64,000 nucleotides of DNA from Cephalopachus bancanus (GCA_027257055.1 JAPVLO010000568.1:186001-250000), one strand, 5' to 3'; positions 34,402-46,955 are shown, counted from the stretch's first letter. Translations and numbers: made by a program. The notes: a model not told the origin generated them from the letters alone.

Positions 34402-34804
34402 TCATTGTTGTCATTTTGTACTGGTACCAGCGATATATAAAAGCACCTTATTTCTCACCACCATAGCCACCTATGGAGATTTTCATTAAAAATAAGCAAT
34501 TTGATATGTGTCATGATGTTTTAGTTACCACTTGATTTCTTCTTTTGTCGATTATTGGTTCATGCCCTTTGTCTGTTTCCTATTAGGATGTTTTTCTTAC
34601 TACTTTATGATATTTTTGTAAAAAATTAGGTTACTTATCATTTATCATTATATATCACATGTTAGAAATATATTTTTAATTTGTTGTATATCATTTAGCT
34701 TATTTAAGCTATATTATTATATTTATATGAATTTACTATAGAAAGCCTAATTAGTAGGTCAATGTTAGAAGAATATTACTGATGATTATTAAAACTTTGT
34801 CTAA
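34402..34804. other. No recognisable feature
   Basis: AT-rich sequence; nothing assigned. Confidence 0.4.
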
Positions 34805-35035
34805 TGATAGTTACTATTAAGTACTTACAATTCTAATATGGTAAGAAGCACTCATTCCTTCATGTAGTATCTTATTTAATTTTTACTATAAATCTCTATG
34901 AAGTGTTATCTTTTATCATGCCCACTTAATAGACAAGAAAACTGAGGATTCGAGAGATGAAATAACTTGCCTCAAAGTGGAAAGTGATAGAAGTGGCATT
35001 GAAACTCAGGTCTGTTAGATTCTAAAGCCATCATT
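34805..35035 (+). mobile_element. MIR SINE
   Basis: TTCATGTAGTATCTTATTTA, CTATGAAGTGTTATC, GACAAGAAAACTGAGGATTC, GAAATAACTTGCCTCAAAG, GTGGCATTGAAACTCAGGTC and AGATTCTAAAGCCATCATT are MIR words in order. Confidence 0.87.
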
Positions 35036-35429
35036 TCCCAAAGCGTGCTTTGGGAAGCAAGCACCATCCCATGTATTTACACACGCACACATAAATATGT
35101 ACATTGTGTTTGTGTGCACATGCCCTGTTGTCAGTTTAATATAGTGGAGTACTGAATACTTGATTCCAGAAATAGTTCAAAGATAGTAGCATATGAAAAA
35201 CTCTAAGGGACATTTTAGGAAAGAAATTTGCTTAACCCAGGATTTCCCCCAAATTATTTAATCATGGATCTTTTATTTCCCATCATACCACTAAGAGACT
35301 ATTAAAATAATATTGTATTTCACACACTTGGTAGAATGCTGCACTATGCTACTCAGTTTCTGAATGATTGGAGGTCTTCAGTGTCCAGCTGTCTGGGATT
35401 CTGTTCACTTACCATCAATACAAATGAAA
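35036..35429. other. No recognisable feature
   Basis: Nothing recognised apart from a short CACACGCACACA stretch near 35080. Confidence 0.4.
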
Positions 35430-35930
35430 ACAAAGAGAATGACCTAATCAAATTAGCTGGTGACTCAAAGTGGGGAAGAAAAGCTGCTACACTCGGTAAC
35501 AAAATAAGGATTTAATAATCCGGAACAATGGACAGAAATAAATAAGATGCAGTCTGACAGGAATAAATGTAGAATCCTGCAGTTAAGTTAAAACAAAAAT
35601 CAATGACATGAATACAATTTAGAAGGAAGTTAGATTTCACAGTAGTTTGTGTGAGGGAACTGGGGGATTTAATTGATAATACACCCAATAAAAAAGCAAT
35701 TGAAATGTATTCAATAAACAAGGAAATATCTTTTAAAACATGCATTAATGCAAGATGGTGTTCAGAATGTTAGAGACTGGTATCAATTCCCTGGCTGTTG
35801 TGCTAGTCAGAGGGTGTCTGAAACATTGTTATATTACTGACAGCATTCTGCAAGACAGGAAATGAATGGCAATCCAGAACCTATCCAAATGGTGTTGACT
35901 TAGATAACAAGGAGTCAGTCCGCAACCATC
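35430..35930 (+). mobile_element. CR1/L3 LINE fragment
   Basis: ATGTAGAATCCTGCAGTTAA, GAACTGGGGGATTTAATTGA, ATGCAAGATGGTGTTCAGAA and GTGCTAGTCAGAGGGTGTCT follow the CR1-clade L3 reverse-transcriptase C-terminal region as I recall it (gtaaagtcctgcacttagg ... gatctgggggttttagtgga ... ctggtcagaccccacctgg). It is an ancient, frameshifted relic. Confidence 0.6.
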
Positions 35931-36489
35931 ACCTTTCAAGCAATAGTAGAAACACCTCAAGCTGTCTACTTTGTCAAAGTACATCAGGGTGGCCGTTGGG
36001 AGTGGATGATTATACTGAATAATTTTTGTTTCTCTCCCTATTCATTTTCCATTGTGCTTTATATCCCAGGAGGCTCTATCTGCCAGTGGGAGGCACCAGG
36101 AGGAGACTGGAGATAGAGGTAGGAGGAGAGTGAGGTAGGTTTATTTTCTTGGCTGCCTCCCTGCTGGCTTACTAGGTGGCTGTCTCCTCCAACTTCAGCT
36201 ACCTCTCTGGCCTCAGGCAAACTTTCCTTCCTCCTGACACATCAGGCATAAGACTCTGTTCTTGCTAGCTCTGGATGCTCCTAAGATTCACTTAACCCTG
36301 TTCACATCTTTATAAAGAACACTTTTATCTTGGTTAACTCACTTGCTGGATGAATTTGTGTTCCCTGCTGGGACCAACCCCAGACTGATGCTGGGAAGAT
36401 TAGGATGCATGTCTGAATATTTCAAGGGCTCTCATATGAAAGAGGGTAGAATTAAGCCAAGAGGGTAGAAGTTCCAAGCAGATTGGATG

Positions 36490-36930
36490 CATATCTTATT
36501 TATTCATTCGACTAAGTTTATTGAGCCAAGCACTGTGCTAAGCATAAAGCAGTGCTCTAAATGCTTATTGTAGAGGGAGTTAATCTAGGTTGGAAATCAG
36601 GGAAGCCTCCCAGAAAAAAAGACCCAAAAGATAAGTAAGGATTTCAGGGGAAAGAGAGGAGAACTTAGGCACAGCTGTTCCAGTAAGAGGAATCTACAGG
36701 TGAGAAGGTTGGAGATGAGAGAGAAAGAGGCTTATTACAGAAGGTTAAAGAAGATCTTAGTATCTAGAGTTTCTCTCTTCTGAGTGGGTAAGAGGAACAC
36801 ATCACAGGATAAGGCTGAGAAGTAGGAGGAAAACTGAACATGCAGAGTTGTTGGGAACAGGGACTTAATCCCAAGGGCCAAGGGAGAGCCTCGAAAGTTT
36901 TAAAGCAAGGAAGACACTCATTATAGTTTT
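36490..36930 (+). mobile_element. Ancient mammalian repeat, family unnamed
   Basis: AGCCAAGCACTGTGCTAAGC, AATCAGGGAAGCCTCCCAGA, GGCACAGCTGTTCCAG, GATAAGGCTGAGAAG and AGCCTCGAAAGTTTTAAAGC follow the word order of a widespread ancient repeat (gccaggcactgtgctaagc ... gggaaggcttcctgg ... ggcaacaggg ... gagcc). I cannot name it. Confidence 0.45.
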
Positions 36931-38824
36931 CTCTTTCCATTGCACAGCAAAGGAAGTAAGAATGTCAAAGAATATTCAAATATAAATCATACTGCCTTAT
37001 CAAAGAATGATCAGCCAGCTCCTGGAAGCATCCAAGGAGAGACTGCATGATAGCTCTAGGATATTGTCAAGGGGGCAACTGAGTGGGAAGTTGGACTAGT
37101 GGACAGCTATGGCCTTTTCCAATTCTGAAAATTCTGAGACTTTTATGGTTTGGAGCCCCCATGCTCCACGCTGGGATAAAAGATATAAAGCTTTCGGAAT
37201 CCTTTCACTGACATCCAAAACTGGCAGTGCAATGATCTTCTCTTCTTTCCTAGCCCTTCCCCTTGGGCCTAGAAGGCAAGATAAACATCCAGACTGGAGC
37301 CTTTGTGAATACACAGGGCTTTAGTGTTTGTGTTCTCTCTTCCCAGCTGACAGAGGAATGATACTGGCCACAGTGAGTTCCAGGGAATGGCTCAGCCAGC
37401 ATCTGACCTTTAGACCTGCTAACAGCTGGGTCTATAGTCTAGAGTATTAGACAAGTTAACTATTATTTTTTTTAATTAAACCTTACAAAACGTAAGAAAA
37501 CAAATATCTCACGCCCTGGGTCAGTGCCACACTTTGGTCACGGTGGGGGCTGGGCAAGGTTTGAGGGCTTTGAAAGCAGAGGTGTTGTCAAAAACAGTGG
37601 TCCTCTTGTTTTGGAACTCACTTTGGGGGACTGGGCAGATCTGTATGTGATAACGCAGCTGTGGGGTGATAATTATAGAAACTTTCTCATTATGCTTGAA
37701 TGAAGGCCAAGATAGGGCCCTGCCAGCGAGGAGGGTGTGAGGCTGCAAAACTGGCACTGTTTAGAACGAGTTGGCTTTTGCAGCCAGCACTGACATCTGA
37801 GGTGTGCCAGTGAGCCTGTGTTCCCGCCTCATGTTGGCGACACCCCTAGTGCCCACTTCTCATCTTACTCAGGCAATCTCTTTGTTCCCAAGCTGAACGC
37901 AACAAACATAGCAGCTTTGTCAATGGGGCTCAGTTTTCTAGTCAATGTTCCACTCAACTCCTGTTCACATAACTCATCTTCTTGCCCTCTCACATACTCC
38001 TCTTTTTTCTACCCCCTGGAAGGGATTCATTTATTTTCCTTAACGTTTCAGGTATAGAATATGTTTAATCAGAGCTAGTCCTTGTTCTCTGACTACACTG
38101 ACACAAGAAACAGCCTAGTTTTCCAAGCACTTCTTATGTTTGGCTGAAATGTCCATTAGCGAAAGATAATTAGAAAATTATCAGTCTCTACTGTGAGTCG
38201 TAACAATTTGAACAAGAGCACAGGATAAGTGCTCTTAGTCCTGAGAAGATCACCAGGGCAACAGGAGGGGATTGCTGGGGAGAAGGGGAGAAGGAAAGAA
38301 GATGCTGACTTGGGTGCACAGTCACAAAGGAGGGAGTGAAGCACAGTGAAGTGAATGTGCGAGGGTTTAATTTTCTTCATGGAAAATGTCCTATTATCAA
38401 AAAACAGCTTCCTCTACTGACATTTTTGCATTTTCCAATAAAAGGAAAGAAGCACAATTTTATGTAACACATATAGCAGGGAAAGTAGAACGGTGACCCT
38501 GTGAAAATTACAACATTAAAAGTAGTAAGCCTGCCATTGCCAATAAACCACACGGACACCATGCCGTGGTATCTTGAGTATAAAGGTGACATTTTTACAA
38601 TTATTCTTATAGTAACTTCCCCCACCACAACTGCATTTTGAACATCGCGATTTCACAAAGAAACTCCTTCTAAAGTTTGAGAATTTCTGAGGCGTCATTC
38701 TTCAAGGCCCCGGTCAGACATCCCCTTCCCAAGGAAACCCCACAGCCTGGATTACATGCTCCCATGGTGTCTCTTTCTCATGACAATTAATTCAGTTTCA
38801 TATTTGGTAATTGTTTACATATCT
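36931..38824. other. No recognisable feature
   Basis: No family recognised. Open frames at 37.1-37.3 kb overlap on both strands. One at 38377-38628 is minus-strand only. None shows a motif. Confidence 0.4.
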
Positions 38825-38940
38825 TTTTCATTCCCTAGACTATGATCTTCCTGAAGGCAATCAACATAGATTATTCATTTCTGAATCCCTGGCCTCTAAC
38901 AGTGTCTGGTTTTATAAATGTTTGTAGAATCAAATAATTA
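38825..38940 (+). mobile_element. L2 LINE 3' end
   Basis: CCTAGACTATGATCTTCCTG, AAGGCAATCAACATAGATTA, TGAATCCCTGGCCTCTAACA and ATAAATGTTTGTAGAATC fit the L2 3' terminal words. Confidence 0.65.
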
Positions 38941-39901
38941 ATAAGCCTTATTTCTTGTCCCACTCTTTAAGCCAAAGAGACTACTACCGTGAAGCAACTA
39001 AGTTAAGTCAGAAAACTTGACTAATCCCTTCTAACCCCAAGATGCTGTAATTTTAGAATCTGCTGTTTTCTGCTTAAATCAGAAAGTAGATGAGGTGCTG
39101 AAGCAAGAAAATGATTTGACTGGATGAGAATGTAAAAAGGAAGAACAGAAATTCTCCTAAGCAGAATCCTTCATTTAAAAGGGAGGGAGCAAGTGTAACA
39201 AGAGTAGAATGGAAATGAAGCCAGAGATATACAGAGATGATTCCACAAAATTATAGAAAGGTGAAAATATCAGTTCTCATTTTTAAAAAATAAAGTCAAA
39301 ACTTGAAGTCTATAAGCAGTGATAACGACTTTCCTGACTACAAGAAAACATTGGAAGCCCTTTCCCTTTTTTTTGAAAATAAAACTCTAACTTTATCAAA
39401 ATAAGTTATGTATGAAGGTAATGACTTGTTTCATTTTAAGATCAGTGGTTCAACGAGAGTAGAAACAATTGAAGGTCAATATGAAATAAACAATTTAGTT
39501 TGGTTTTTATTTTTCAAACAAAAAGAGAAATGTAAAACATTAGACTCACGTTTCTGAGTTGTGTAAAAGGAATAGAGAACATAAAAATTCAATAAACTGA
39601 ACAAATAAGAAATATATGAACTTTTATTCTCTATTGTCCACACTTATAAGAATGAGAAAGAATTAAAGAAAGAGCAAAAGAGATGGGTTGTGGAGGCTTT
39701 GTATAAAGGAACAGAAGAGAAAGAAACACACTTGTAAACCCACATGACCATAAGAACATAACTAGAAAAAGATACACACAAATGAAAACCCAGATAGAGG
39801 TTTCTATGACTTAAAATACCCATTTTGTGTTATTTTAGAATAAGTTAGCAAATCATGTTTGATTTTTGGGCTTCAAAATCTCCATTCTTGATTCCAGAGT
39901 T

Positions 39902-39903
<2 letters not shown>
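38941..39903. other. No recognisable feature
   Basis: AT-rich sequence without assignable repeats. Confidence 0.4.
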
Positions 39904-39956
<53 letters not shown>

Positions 39957-39965
39957 TGTGTGTGT
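39904..39965 (+). repeat. (TC)n(TG)n compound microsatellite
   Basis: About 18 uninterrupted TC units followed by 13 TG units, then CAGAGAGAGACAGACAG. It is long and pure, so likely to vary between individuals. The TG part favours Z-DNA and the TC part H-DNA. Confidence 0.97.
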
Positions 39966-42234
39966 CAGAGAGAGACAGACAGAAACAGAAAATGAAAGGC
40001 TCCCTAAAGGAATTGGCATGAGAAGTATGATGAGAAAGTTTTTGTTCATAGGAAGGAGTATTTCAGAAAGGAAATATTTTGGGATTTTGAATGTATTCGT
40101 TTTCAGTTTGATTTTGGTCACTGAAAGAGACAAGACAGGGTGGGGAAAGGAGAGAAACTGGTTTCATTGGCTCCTATTTGTCCTCGAAGATCTTCTGGAT
40201 CATCTACTTGTTCTCACCTCACACTAGTCTGAGACTTCCTGGAGTGTGATGGGGCTTGAGGGTGTTTGCACTGCTCTTAAAATACTGTTTCCTTCATGAC
40301 CCAGTGGAAATGGGTAAATGAACTAAACATATAAGATTTTCCATAATATGGAAGAGATGCTTAAGCAGTCCACCAATGTGTTGACTAATAAGTTTATTAC
40401 AGGGAACATTTCTGGATTTATTTCATGTTAAACCCTTTAATTTGCTATTCTTGTATGGCTATATACTGAAAATGTCCTACAGATTAGCAGCTTTGCACAC
40501 CTTTGTCACCCTTATTATTGCATCTATAAAAATTATTATGCTAAAAATTATTATGCTTTCACTTATTTAATTCCATAGTTATTAATTCTAAAAAAAGGAT
40601 AATATGGAACACTGTGGGCTCATTATTTTTCATGAACTTAATGTGCTCATGAATCAATGAATGTCTTCTTGTGCCATGTTATTGTATATTATTGATCTAC
40701 AATGACTTTGTGATAAAATCAGTTTTCTTCTATTCTTTCTATTGACGCTCTTATTTAAAACTCTGTAACTCAATTGTATTATTTTTGTTTCGCAACAAAA
40801 CAAACTTTCTTGAGTGTATGTTATAGGGGAGACACCGTGCTAGCTGGAAATGAATGACTTGTTGCAGTAATTCTGTGCAAAATGGCTTCTAACCTCACTG
40901 GTTGATTTATAACCTATTTTGTTTCTCTTTAACTCCCCAACATGTTTCAGTTAAATGAAGCATTAATAGAAAGTGTTGTTTAACAAAGGAAAGAGACCTA
41001 TTTAGGTGTGCATTTTAAATAAACCAACCTCAAGTATCCATTCTCTAATTCTTTTCTCTTGGTCATACGTTAAAATATGAGCAATAAAATTTTGTATAGA
41101 CTGTGACTTCTTCCTATCGGGATAGAAATGGTTTACAGTAAAGGCGATATTTAAGTTTTTACTTTACACCAAAGTTTGGCTGTGCTGGCCCTGCATATAA
41201 AGGAGTCAGGAGCTTGAGTTTAGGTCCCTTAATAAGATGGATGGAATCCCAGCTGTAGCACTGGAACATTGATGAGATTCTCCCCTAATCTCCCCTCCAC
41301 CTGAACTGAGCCAGGTCTTTATTCTTTACTCTAGGTGCTAGTATTTCTAGAAGTACAGATCTGCCCCATTAAGGATATAAAGTTTAATAGTAGAAATCAA
41401 AACAATTATTTGGCCATGTCATAATAACCAGTACAAATTAACTCTCATTTCATAGTATATTTTATGCCAAAATATACTGTTTTTTCTAAACCCTAAACAT
41501 GGTTAAAATGACCTTTTGTTTTTCAAACAAAAGAAAGCTATAACAATATTCTATAAGAAAATATCGCAAACACTTTGTAATTTGTTTTGCTTTTCTTAGT
41601 CTCCAAGATTAGATAATATTGGCAGAACATTAGATCTTAGAATTCAACTCACACTGAAATGAGCATTACAAAATGGGTATTAAAATAAACAGAGAAAGAG
41701 AAATTGATTATACTGGAGGTTGGAGATCTGTGATCAAGAATGTTTCAAAGAGAAGACGTTTAAAACCTTAGGTCATTCTTGGATCATACGAATATTTTGA
41801 CAAAGAGAGGAGGGAAAGATTATCAGGTTCAACTGAAAGCATGCCAGTGTTATAGTGTTTGGGTATTTGGAGAACAAGGAGTGGTTTACTGTGATCATGA
41901 CATATTACTGGGAGTGGCTGGACATCAGGCCAATGAATTATTTTTAAGCTAATTCCTAAGTGTTACTAGTGGAAATCAAAAGTATCAAGAGGTAAATCAT
42001 AAGTGTATATAAATACAGCCAAACAACTTCATTGATCCATATATACAATATCTATCAAATCAGAAGCAGAATTTTTTCTCTTGTGGACATATTTCATGCT
42101 GGATCCCAGGCAGAGAACTGGTACATAATCATTATGGGCTCAATTGCTTTGGATCCAAAGTATCGGTAATCTATTATCTTAGGTAGTGCTTCATAAGAAC
42201 TCTCCTCCTCCTCCTATGCCAAATAAAACCATAG
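39966..42234. other. No recognisable feature
   Basis: More than 2 kb of AT-rich sequence without repeat words that I can assign, and without credible coding frames. Confidence 0.4.
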
Positions 42235-42590
42235 CTCTTGTGTCTGTGGACCAGTTGGGTGTTTCTGTTCTGGGTCAGGCTGAAATGATCTCATCTGGAA
42301 TGTGTCAGCAGTTAGCTAGCTAACTGACTGATCTATGATGACCATGCTTGAGATGGGAGATTGCACTCCTCCCTGTGATCTCTCTCCCTCCAGAAGACTG
42401 GGCCAGCCTTGTCTACATGGATCCCTGGGATCCAATAGAGCAAGCAGAAGTATGCAAAGCTTTCTGAGGCCTAGACTTGGAACAGCAACACCATCACTTC
42501 CATTGGCCAATGTGAGTCACAAAGCTTCAGGGGTGGGAATATAAACTCGAACTCTTGATGGGAAGAGTTTCCAAGTCACATGAAAAAAAG
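42235..42590 (-). mobile_element. MLT1-type MaLR LTR remnant
   Basis: Plus-strand words GTCTGTGGACCAGTTGGGTG, GGCTGAAATGATCTCATCTG, CCATTGGCCAATGTGAGTCA and CTCGAACTCTTGATGGGAAG are the complement of an MLT1-like LTR in the same order as the copy at 4.0-4.4 kb. Overlapping frames on both strands are accidental. Confidence 0.62.
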
Positions 42591-42956
42591 CACGGATTTA
42601 GAAGAACATTGACAACTGTGCCATTTTGGTAGCCAATCTACCTTGAGATAGGAAGCTTAAAAATTTAAAGACAGGTATCATATTAAGGAAAATGAAGGTA
42701 TTTTTAGGCAGTGAGGAATTGCAGCAGACTGTGGTGTTTTTATTTGCGTGTTTGTTTTCATAGTGGTATTCTGGAAAATTAAAGATAATAAAAAACTAGA
42801 CCAAGAACAATAAATTATATTGGAGATAGGAGCTTGTTTTTAAAAAGAAAGCAACTTCCTCAAGTCTAGCTCAAAATATATAGTGAGATAATCTATAAAT
42901 TTAAAAAAATATTTCAGAAAGAGCTAAAAAATTGTGGGGAAATATACAAAAAAAAA
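42591..42956. other. No recognisable feature
   Basis: A-rich flank of the L1 that follows; nothing assigned. Confidence 0.4.
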
Positions 42957-44130
42957 TACACAAAAATTAACTCCAAATGGATCAGAGACCTAAATGTAAA
43001 ACCTCAAACCATAAGAACCTTAGAAAATGAAGGACATACCTTCATGGAAATTGGAACTGGCATCCAATTCCTGAACAAAACCCGAAACCCACGGGCCATA
43101 AGAGATAAGATAGACAAGTGGGACCTCATTAAACTGACAAGTATCTGCAAAGCCAAAGAAACCATCAAGAAAGCAGGAAGACAGCCTACAGACTGGGAAA
43201 AAGTATTTGCCAACTCCAGGTCTGACAAAGGCTTAACATCTTGGATCTACAAGGAACTCAAACGTGCTGAAAAGAAAAAAACCAGACAACCCCATTATAA
43301 AATGGGCAAAAGATATGAACAGACACTTCACAAAGGAAGACATCCGAGCAGCCAACAGACACATGAAGAAATGTTCAATCTCACTAATCATCAGGGAGAT
43401 GCAAATCAAAACCACACTGAGATACCACCTAACTACAATCAGAATGGCAATTATCAATAACTCAAAAAATGACAGCTGCTGGAGAGAGTGTGGCGAAAAG
43501 GGAACACTTCTACACTGTTGGTGGGAGTGTAAACTAGTGCAACCTCATGGAAAGCAGTGTGGCAATTCCTAAAATCTCCAAATATCAACCTCCCATATGA
43601 CCCCACAATCCCCCTACTGGGAATATACCCTGAAGAACTCAAATCACTCTATCAAAAAGATACCTGCACACGAAAGTTTATCGCAGCATTGTTCACAATA
43701 GCAAGAACCTGGAACCAACCATGCTGTCCATCAAAAGAGGACTGGATTAAAAAAATGTGGTACATATACATGATGGAATACTACGCAGCCATAAAAAAGA
43801 ACAAAATCATGAATTTTGCAGCAACCTGGATGGAACTAGAGTCGATAATACTGAGTGATTGCTCACAGAAACAAAGATTCGAGTATCACATGTTCTCACT
43901 CATAGAGTGGACCTTGAACATCCACAGTAATACTATTAAAAAAAAAGACTGACAGTGGGGGGAAACTATGGGGGGAGAAGGGAAGGGAGGTGGGATTAAC
44001 GGTAGCCAATATCTGTCTGGGAACGGGGAGACACCCCTTATCAACAAGGGTGCCTGAACGAAGCATATTTGTATACCTAACCCTAAACTGTACCCCACAA
44101 TATCAAAATTAAAAAATTGATTAAAAAAAA
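42957..44130 (+). mobile_element. 5'-truncated L1, lineage-specific family
   Basis: It starts in ORF2 at ACACAAAAATTAACTCCAAA and continues to the ORF2 end and a 3' UTR with a G-rich stretch (GGGGGGAGAAGGGAAGGGAG). The end is TACCCCACAATATCAAAATT plus A8. Same family as 33604-34301. I could not find a clean target duplication; the left end is in an A-rich tract. Confidence 0.92.
43044..43952 (+). pseudogene. L1 ORF2 C-terminal part with two frameshifts
   Basis: The frame starts [19 protein letters not shown] and runs through [17 protein letters not shown]. It shifts at the A7 run 43275-43281 into the frame with [20 protein letters not shown] and [20 protein letters not shown]. Near 43545 it shifts back to the first frame with NLPYDPTIPLLGIYPEELK, FIAALFTIARTWNQPCCPS and EYYAAIKKNKIMNFAATWME. 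L1 ORF2 encodes endonuclease and reverse transcriptase; only sequence after the RT core is present. The copy is dead. Confidence 0.92.
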
Positions 44131-44714
44131 CATTCTTAATCTCTATTTGAACCAATCAAACTGAAAGTCTTAATTTCATAAATGTCAGTTTGGCTACAAA
44201 GCAAAGTTTTATAATTTGTGATTATAACAACAACTAGCAAGATAGAAAAGAAACCATTTTCTCAGGAAAATCACTTCACATTTGGAAAAAGAACAAGTGA
44301 CTTTCTTCTGCCTCCTTATGGAAAATAACTAAAATTGCAGAGATCAGTGTAAGCCATGACCCACTCTGTTATCATCATAGGCTTTACAGTCTGATTAAGT
44401 TTGTTTTCAATATATGTTTGACTCACAGACCCTAATTTGCTCAGGAAATCTCCCAGATGGAATTTTTTGAAACACCACTTGGGAAGATACAATAAGCACT
44501 GTTCTAAGAGTACAGGAAATACAAAATTTGGGATTATAATTCTCATATTAATGCTGTGTGCTCTTGAATCTTCTGTACCTCAACTTCCTCAACCACTTAA
44601 TATGGTTGCTGTAAACTTTTCCTGCATAAAAACTATAAGTGCAAATGAAATCACATTGAAAAAAGTACTTCATGCATTGTTAGGAGACTAAATTGACAGT
44701 ATTTTTAGAGGGTA
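44131..44714. other. No recognisable feature
   Basis: AT-rich; opposed open frames at 44.3-44.7 kb overlap and lack motifs. Confidence 0.4.
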
Positions 44715-45190
44715 ATTTTGGTGTCAAAAGCCTTAGAATTTTGCATACTTTTGACCCAATGACTCTACTTTTAGGGATTTATTTTAAGGACGTAATCAGA
44801 GATGTACGTAAAGCGTTAGCTGCACAATTATTTCTCGAATTTCGTGAAAACAAAAATACTAGAAACAACCAAAATGACCCAAATGAGGGGTCTGGATAAG
44901 TAAATTATAGTAGGTTTATACATTAAAGTACTAAGCAGTCATGAGAAAGAATGATGTGAAGAATTTTTATGAATATATGCTGAATAATTTTCATGTCACT
45001 AAATAAAACCACATGTTGCAAAATACATTCAATGTAATTATATTTTGAATTTAATATATATATATAAAGACTGAGAGAATATTCACTAAAATGTTATTAG
45101 CAGTTGTCTATATTGGAGATAGGAATAGATTTTATTTCCTTATTTTTGTTTAACACTGCTTTTATATGTATTTATATAATAATTTTATTG
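44715..45190 (+). mobile_element. L1ME-like LINE 3' end
   Basis: TTTTGACCCAATGACTCTAC, GGGATTTATTTTAAGGACGT, TACTAGAAACAACCAAAATG, TTAAAGTACTAAGCAGTCAT, GAAAGAATGATGTG and a short TA repeat fit the C-terminal ORF2/3' region of old L1ME copies. Confidence 0.68.
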
Positions 45191-45949
45191 TTTTTCTTAT
45201 TACCAAAAATTCATGGAATAGAATTTATAAGTATAAAGGATTTTTATGCTTACTTCTTGAATCAGAACACTCTAATAATGAGAACTCAAATTCAAAACTC
45301 TACATCTTTAAGAGCTTTGCCAACTGACATTTGTCCTTGTCACAGACAAAACACTTTTCTATTTATGTTTACAGCATTGAAAAATGCACAGTATCCTGCA
45401 GTACAAGGAAGGAGATTTATAATAAAGTCCTTCATCTCAGTGTATGAGTATACCTGTAAATCATTCAACAGACTCACATTAAGTATAAGCCTCAAAGCAG
45501 CAGATGTATCAAACGAACAAAATTTGAGCATGTCTGCACTATCTGCATCTTTGTTTCTCTGTATAAGCATGACTGTCATGCTAAACTCTTTATTCCAGGG
45601 CTATCTTATTGTTTATTCAACATATATTTATTTTAGGGCTATATATTATCAGCTGGACCTGGTACCTTGATGCTGGAAAATTAGGCTGCCAATGGCTTAT
45701 TGGAATCACAGTCCTCACAGAGACTCATCAATGCCTCGAGGAGAGTGCAGATCTATATATATATGCATTGAATGACTAGAAAAAATGCCATCCATCCATT
45801 CTTTCAATAAGATTTATTTTGAACTTACTGATGATGGGCATCTTACCAGACAGCATAAAGAAAATATATGTTCCAATTTTAGTATATAATGAAGGATCAG
45901 TTAATGCCAAATACTGTAATTTGGAAATGGGAGAGAAGAATCTTCATTC
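45191..45949. other. No recognised repeat; long open frame without support
   Basis: A plus-strand frame at 45104-45670 (188 codons) starts inside the L1ME end and continues into unassigned sequence. It is rich in I, F, Y and S, matches nothing I know, and has an opposed frame on the other strand. I regard it as chance in AT-rich DNA. Confidence 0.4.
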
Positions 45950-46085
45950 TGCAAAACTTACGTCAGAGTTGGAAGGGACCTTGAAGGAGTCTTGTCCAAA
46001 CTAAACTAGCATGATTTTACAGAGGTGGAAATTAGGCAAATGGGGGAGGTTCCTAGTAGAAATAGAGCTTGGGGATGGGATTGAA
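45950..46085 (+). mobile_element. MIR-related SINE fragment
   Basis: CAGAGTTGGAAGGGACCTTG, then CTTGTCCAAACTAAACTAGC, ATTTTACAGAGGTGGAAATT and AGAAATAGAGCTTGGG resemble an ancient SINE (gaaccttagagatcatctagtccaac ... tttacagatgaggaaac). Family could be MIR3 or similar. Confidence 0.5.
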
Positions 46086-46155
46086 ATGATGGATGGCATT
46101 TGCTAGAGAGGAATGACAGGCATACTCTACCAGAGATAAAAACTGGGAAGTGGTA

Positions 46156-46533
46156 TGCTATGGTTTGAACATGTTCTCCCAAAAGCACATGTTGGAAACT
46201 AATTCCCAATGTAACAGTGTTGGGAGATGGGGCCTAATGAGAGGTGATTAGGTCATGAGGGTGAAGCAAATAAATGAATGCCATTATCACAGGAGTGGAC
46301 TCATTATTATGGGAGTGGGTTTGTGTGCTCTTGCTCTCTTTTTCTCCCTCTCTTTGCCCTTTTGCCATGTGCTGCCTTCTGCCATGTTATAATGCAGTAA
46401 GAAACCTCTTGCCAGATGCTGGCACCTTGATCTTAGACACACCAGCCTCCAGAATTGTGAAAAATAAGTTTCTGTATATTATAAATTACTCAGTCGGTGG
46501 CATTCTGTTATAGCAACACAAAATAAACTAACA
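46156..46533 (+). mobile_element. Complete MLT1 (MaLR) LTR
   Basis: It starts TGCTATGGTTTGAACATG and ends AAAATAAACTAACA. In between, MLT1A/B words run in order: GTGTTGGGAGATGGGGCCTA, GTGATTAGGTCATGAGGG, TTTGCCATGTGCTGCCTTC, CAGATGCTGGCACCTTGATC, CAGCCTCCAGAATTGTG, TATAAATTACTCAGTC. GGTA lies just outside both ends. A solo LTR; the 79-codon frame in it is not a gene. Confidence 0.9.
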
Positions 46534-46844
46534 GGTAAGAGAGAAGGCTGAACATTTACCCAAGGTCCAAACACAGTTAGAAATGTTCTTTATTGATTCA
46601 CAAGATACTACAGGCATCAGAGAATAGAGCTCTTGAGGACATTCTTCTCTCTCAAAAGAGAGATAAAAAGTAGATAAACAGTCCCAAATAGCTAGTCACC
46701 TTTATTCCCTAAAGGAAAAAATCTAAAGGTTAAACATAAGATGAACAAATGTAAAAACTCTGTAGACTGGAAGCGGGGGATCCTGTAGTTTTTCCAACTG
46801 TATAGATACTCCTAAGATCGTGTATTTGAGGTAATAATCAAAAC
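46534..46844. other. No recognisable feature
   Basis: Nothing recognised between the MLT1 LTR and a MIR. Confidence 0.4.
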
Positions 46845-46955
46845 AATTGGGTATGAATCCTAGTTCTACCGCTTACCACTTCTTTAAGTCCCTTTGGAGT
46901 TCTCAATCTTAGGGTCATTCTTTATTTTAAAATGAAATAATCATATTTACAATTC
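46845..46955 (+). mobile_element. MIR SINE fragment
   Basis: GGTATGAATCCTAGTTCTAC then CGCTTACCACTTCTTTAAG, TCAATCTTAGGGTCATTC and TTTAAAATGAAATAATC match the MIR middle section. Confidence 0.65.

Noticed and set aside
42925..44120. TAAAAAATTG near both ends of the 43-44 kb L1, considered as a target duplication
   Set aside because: The right-hand occurrence is part of the L1 terminus, since the copy at 33.6 kb has similar sequence there, so the match is coincidental.
45104..45670. 188-codon plus-strand open frame, the longest in the window
   Set aside because: It starts in an old L1ME 3' end, is rich in I/F/Y/S as expected from AT-rich DNA, has an opposed frame on the other strand, and shows no conserved motif.
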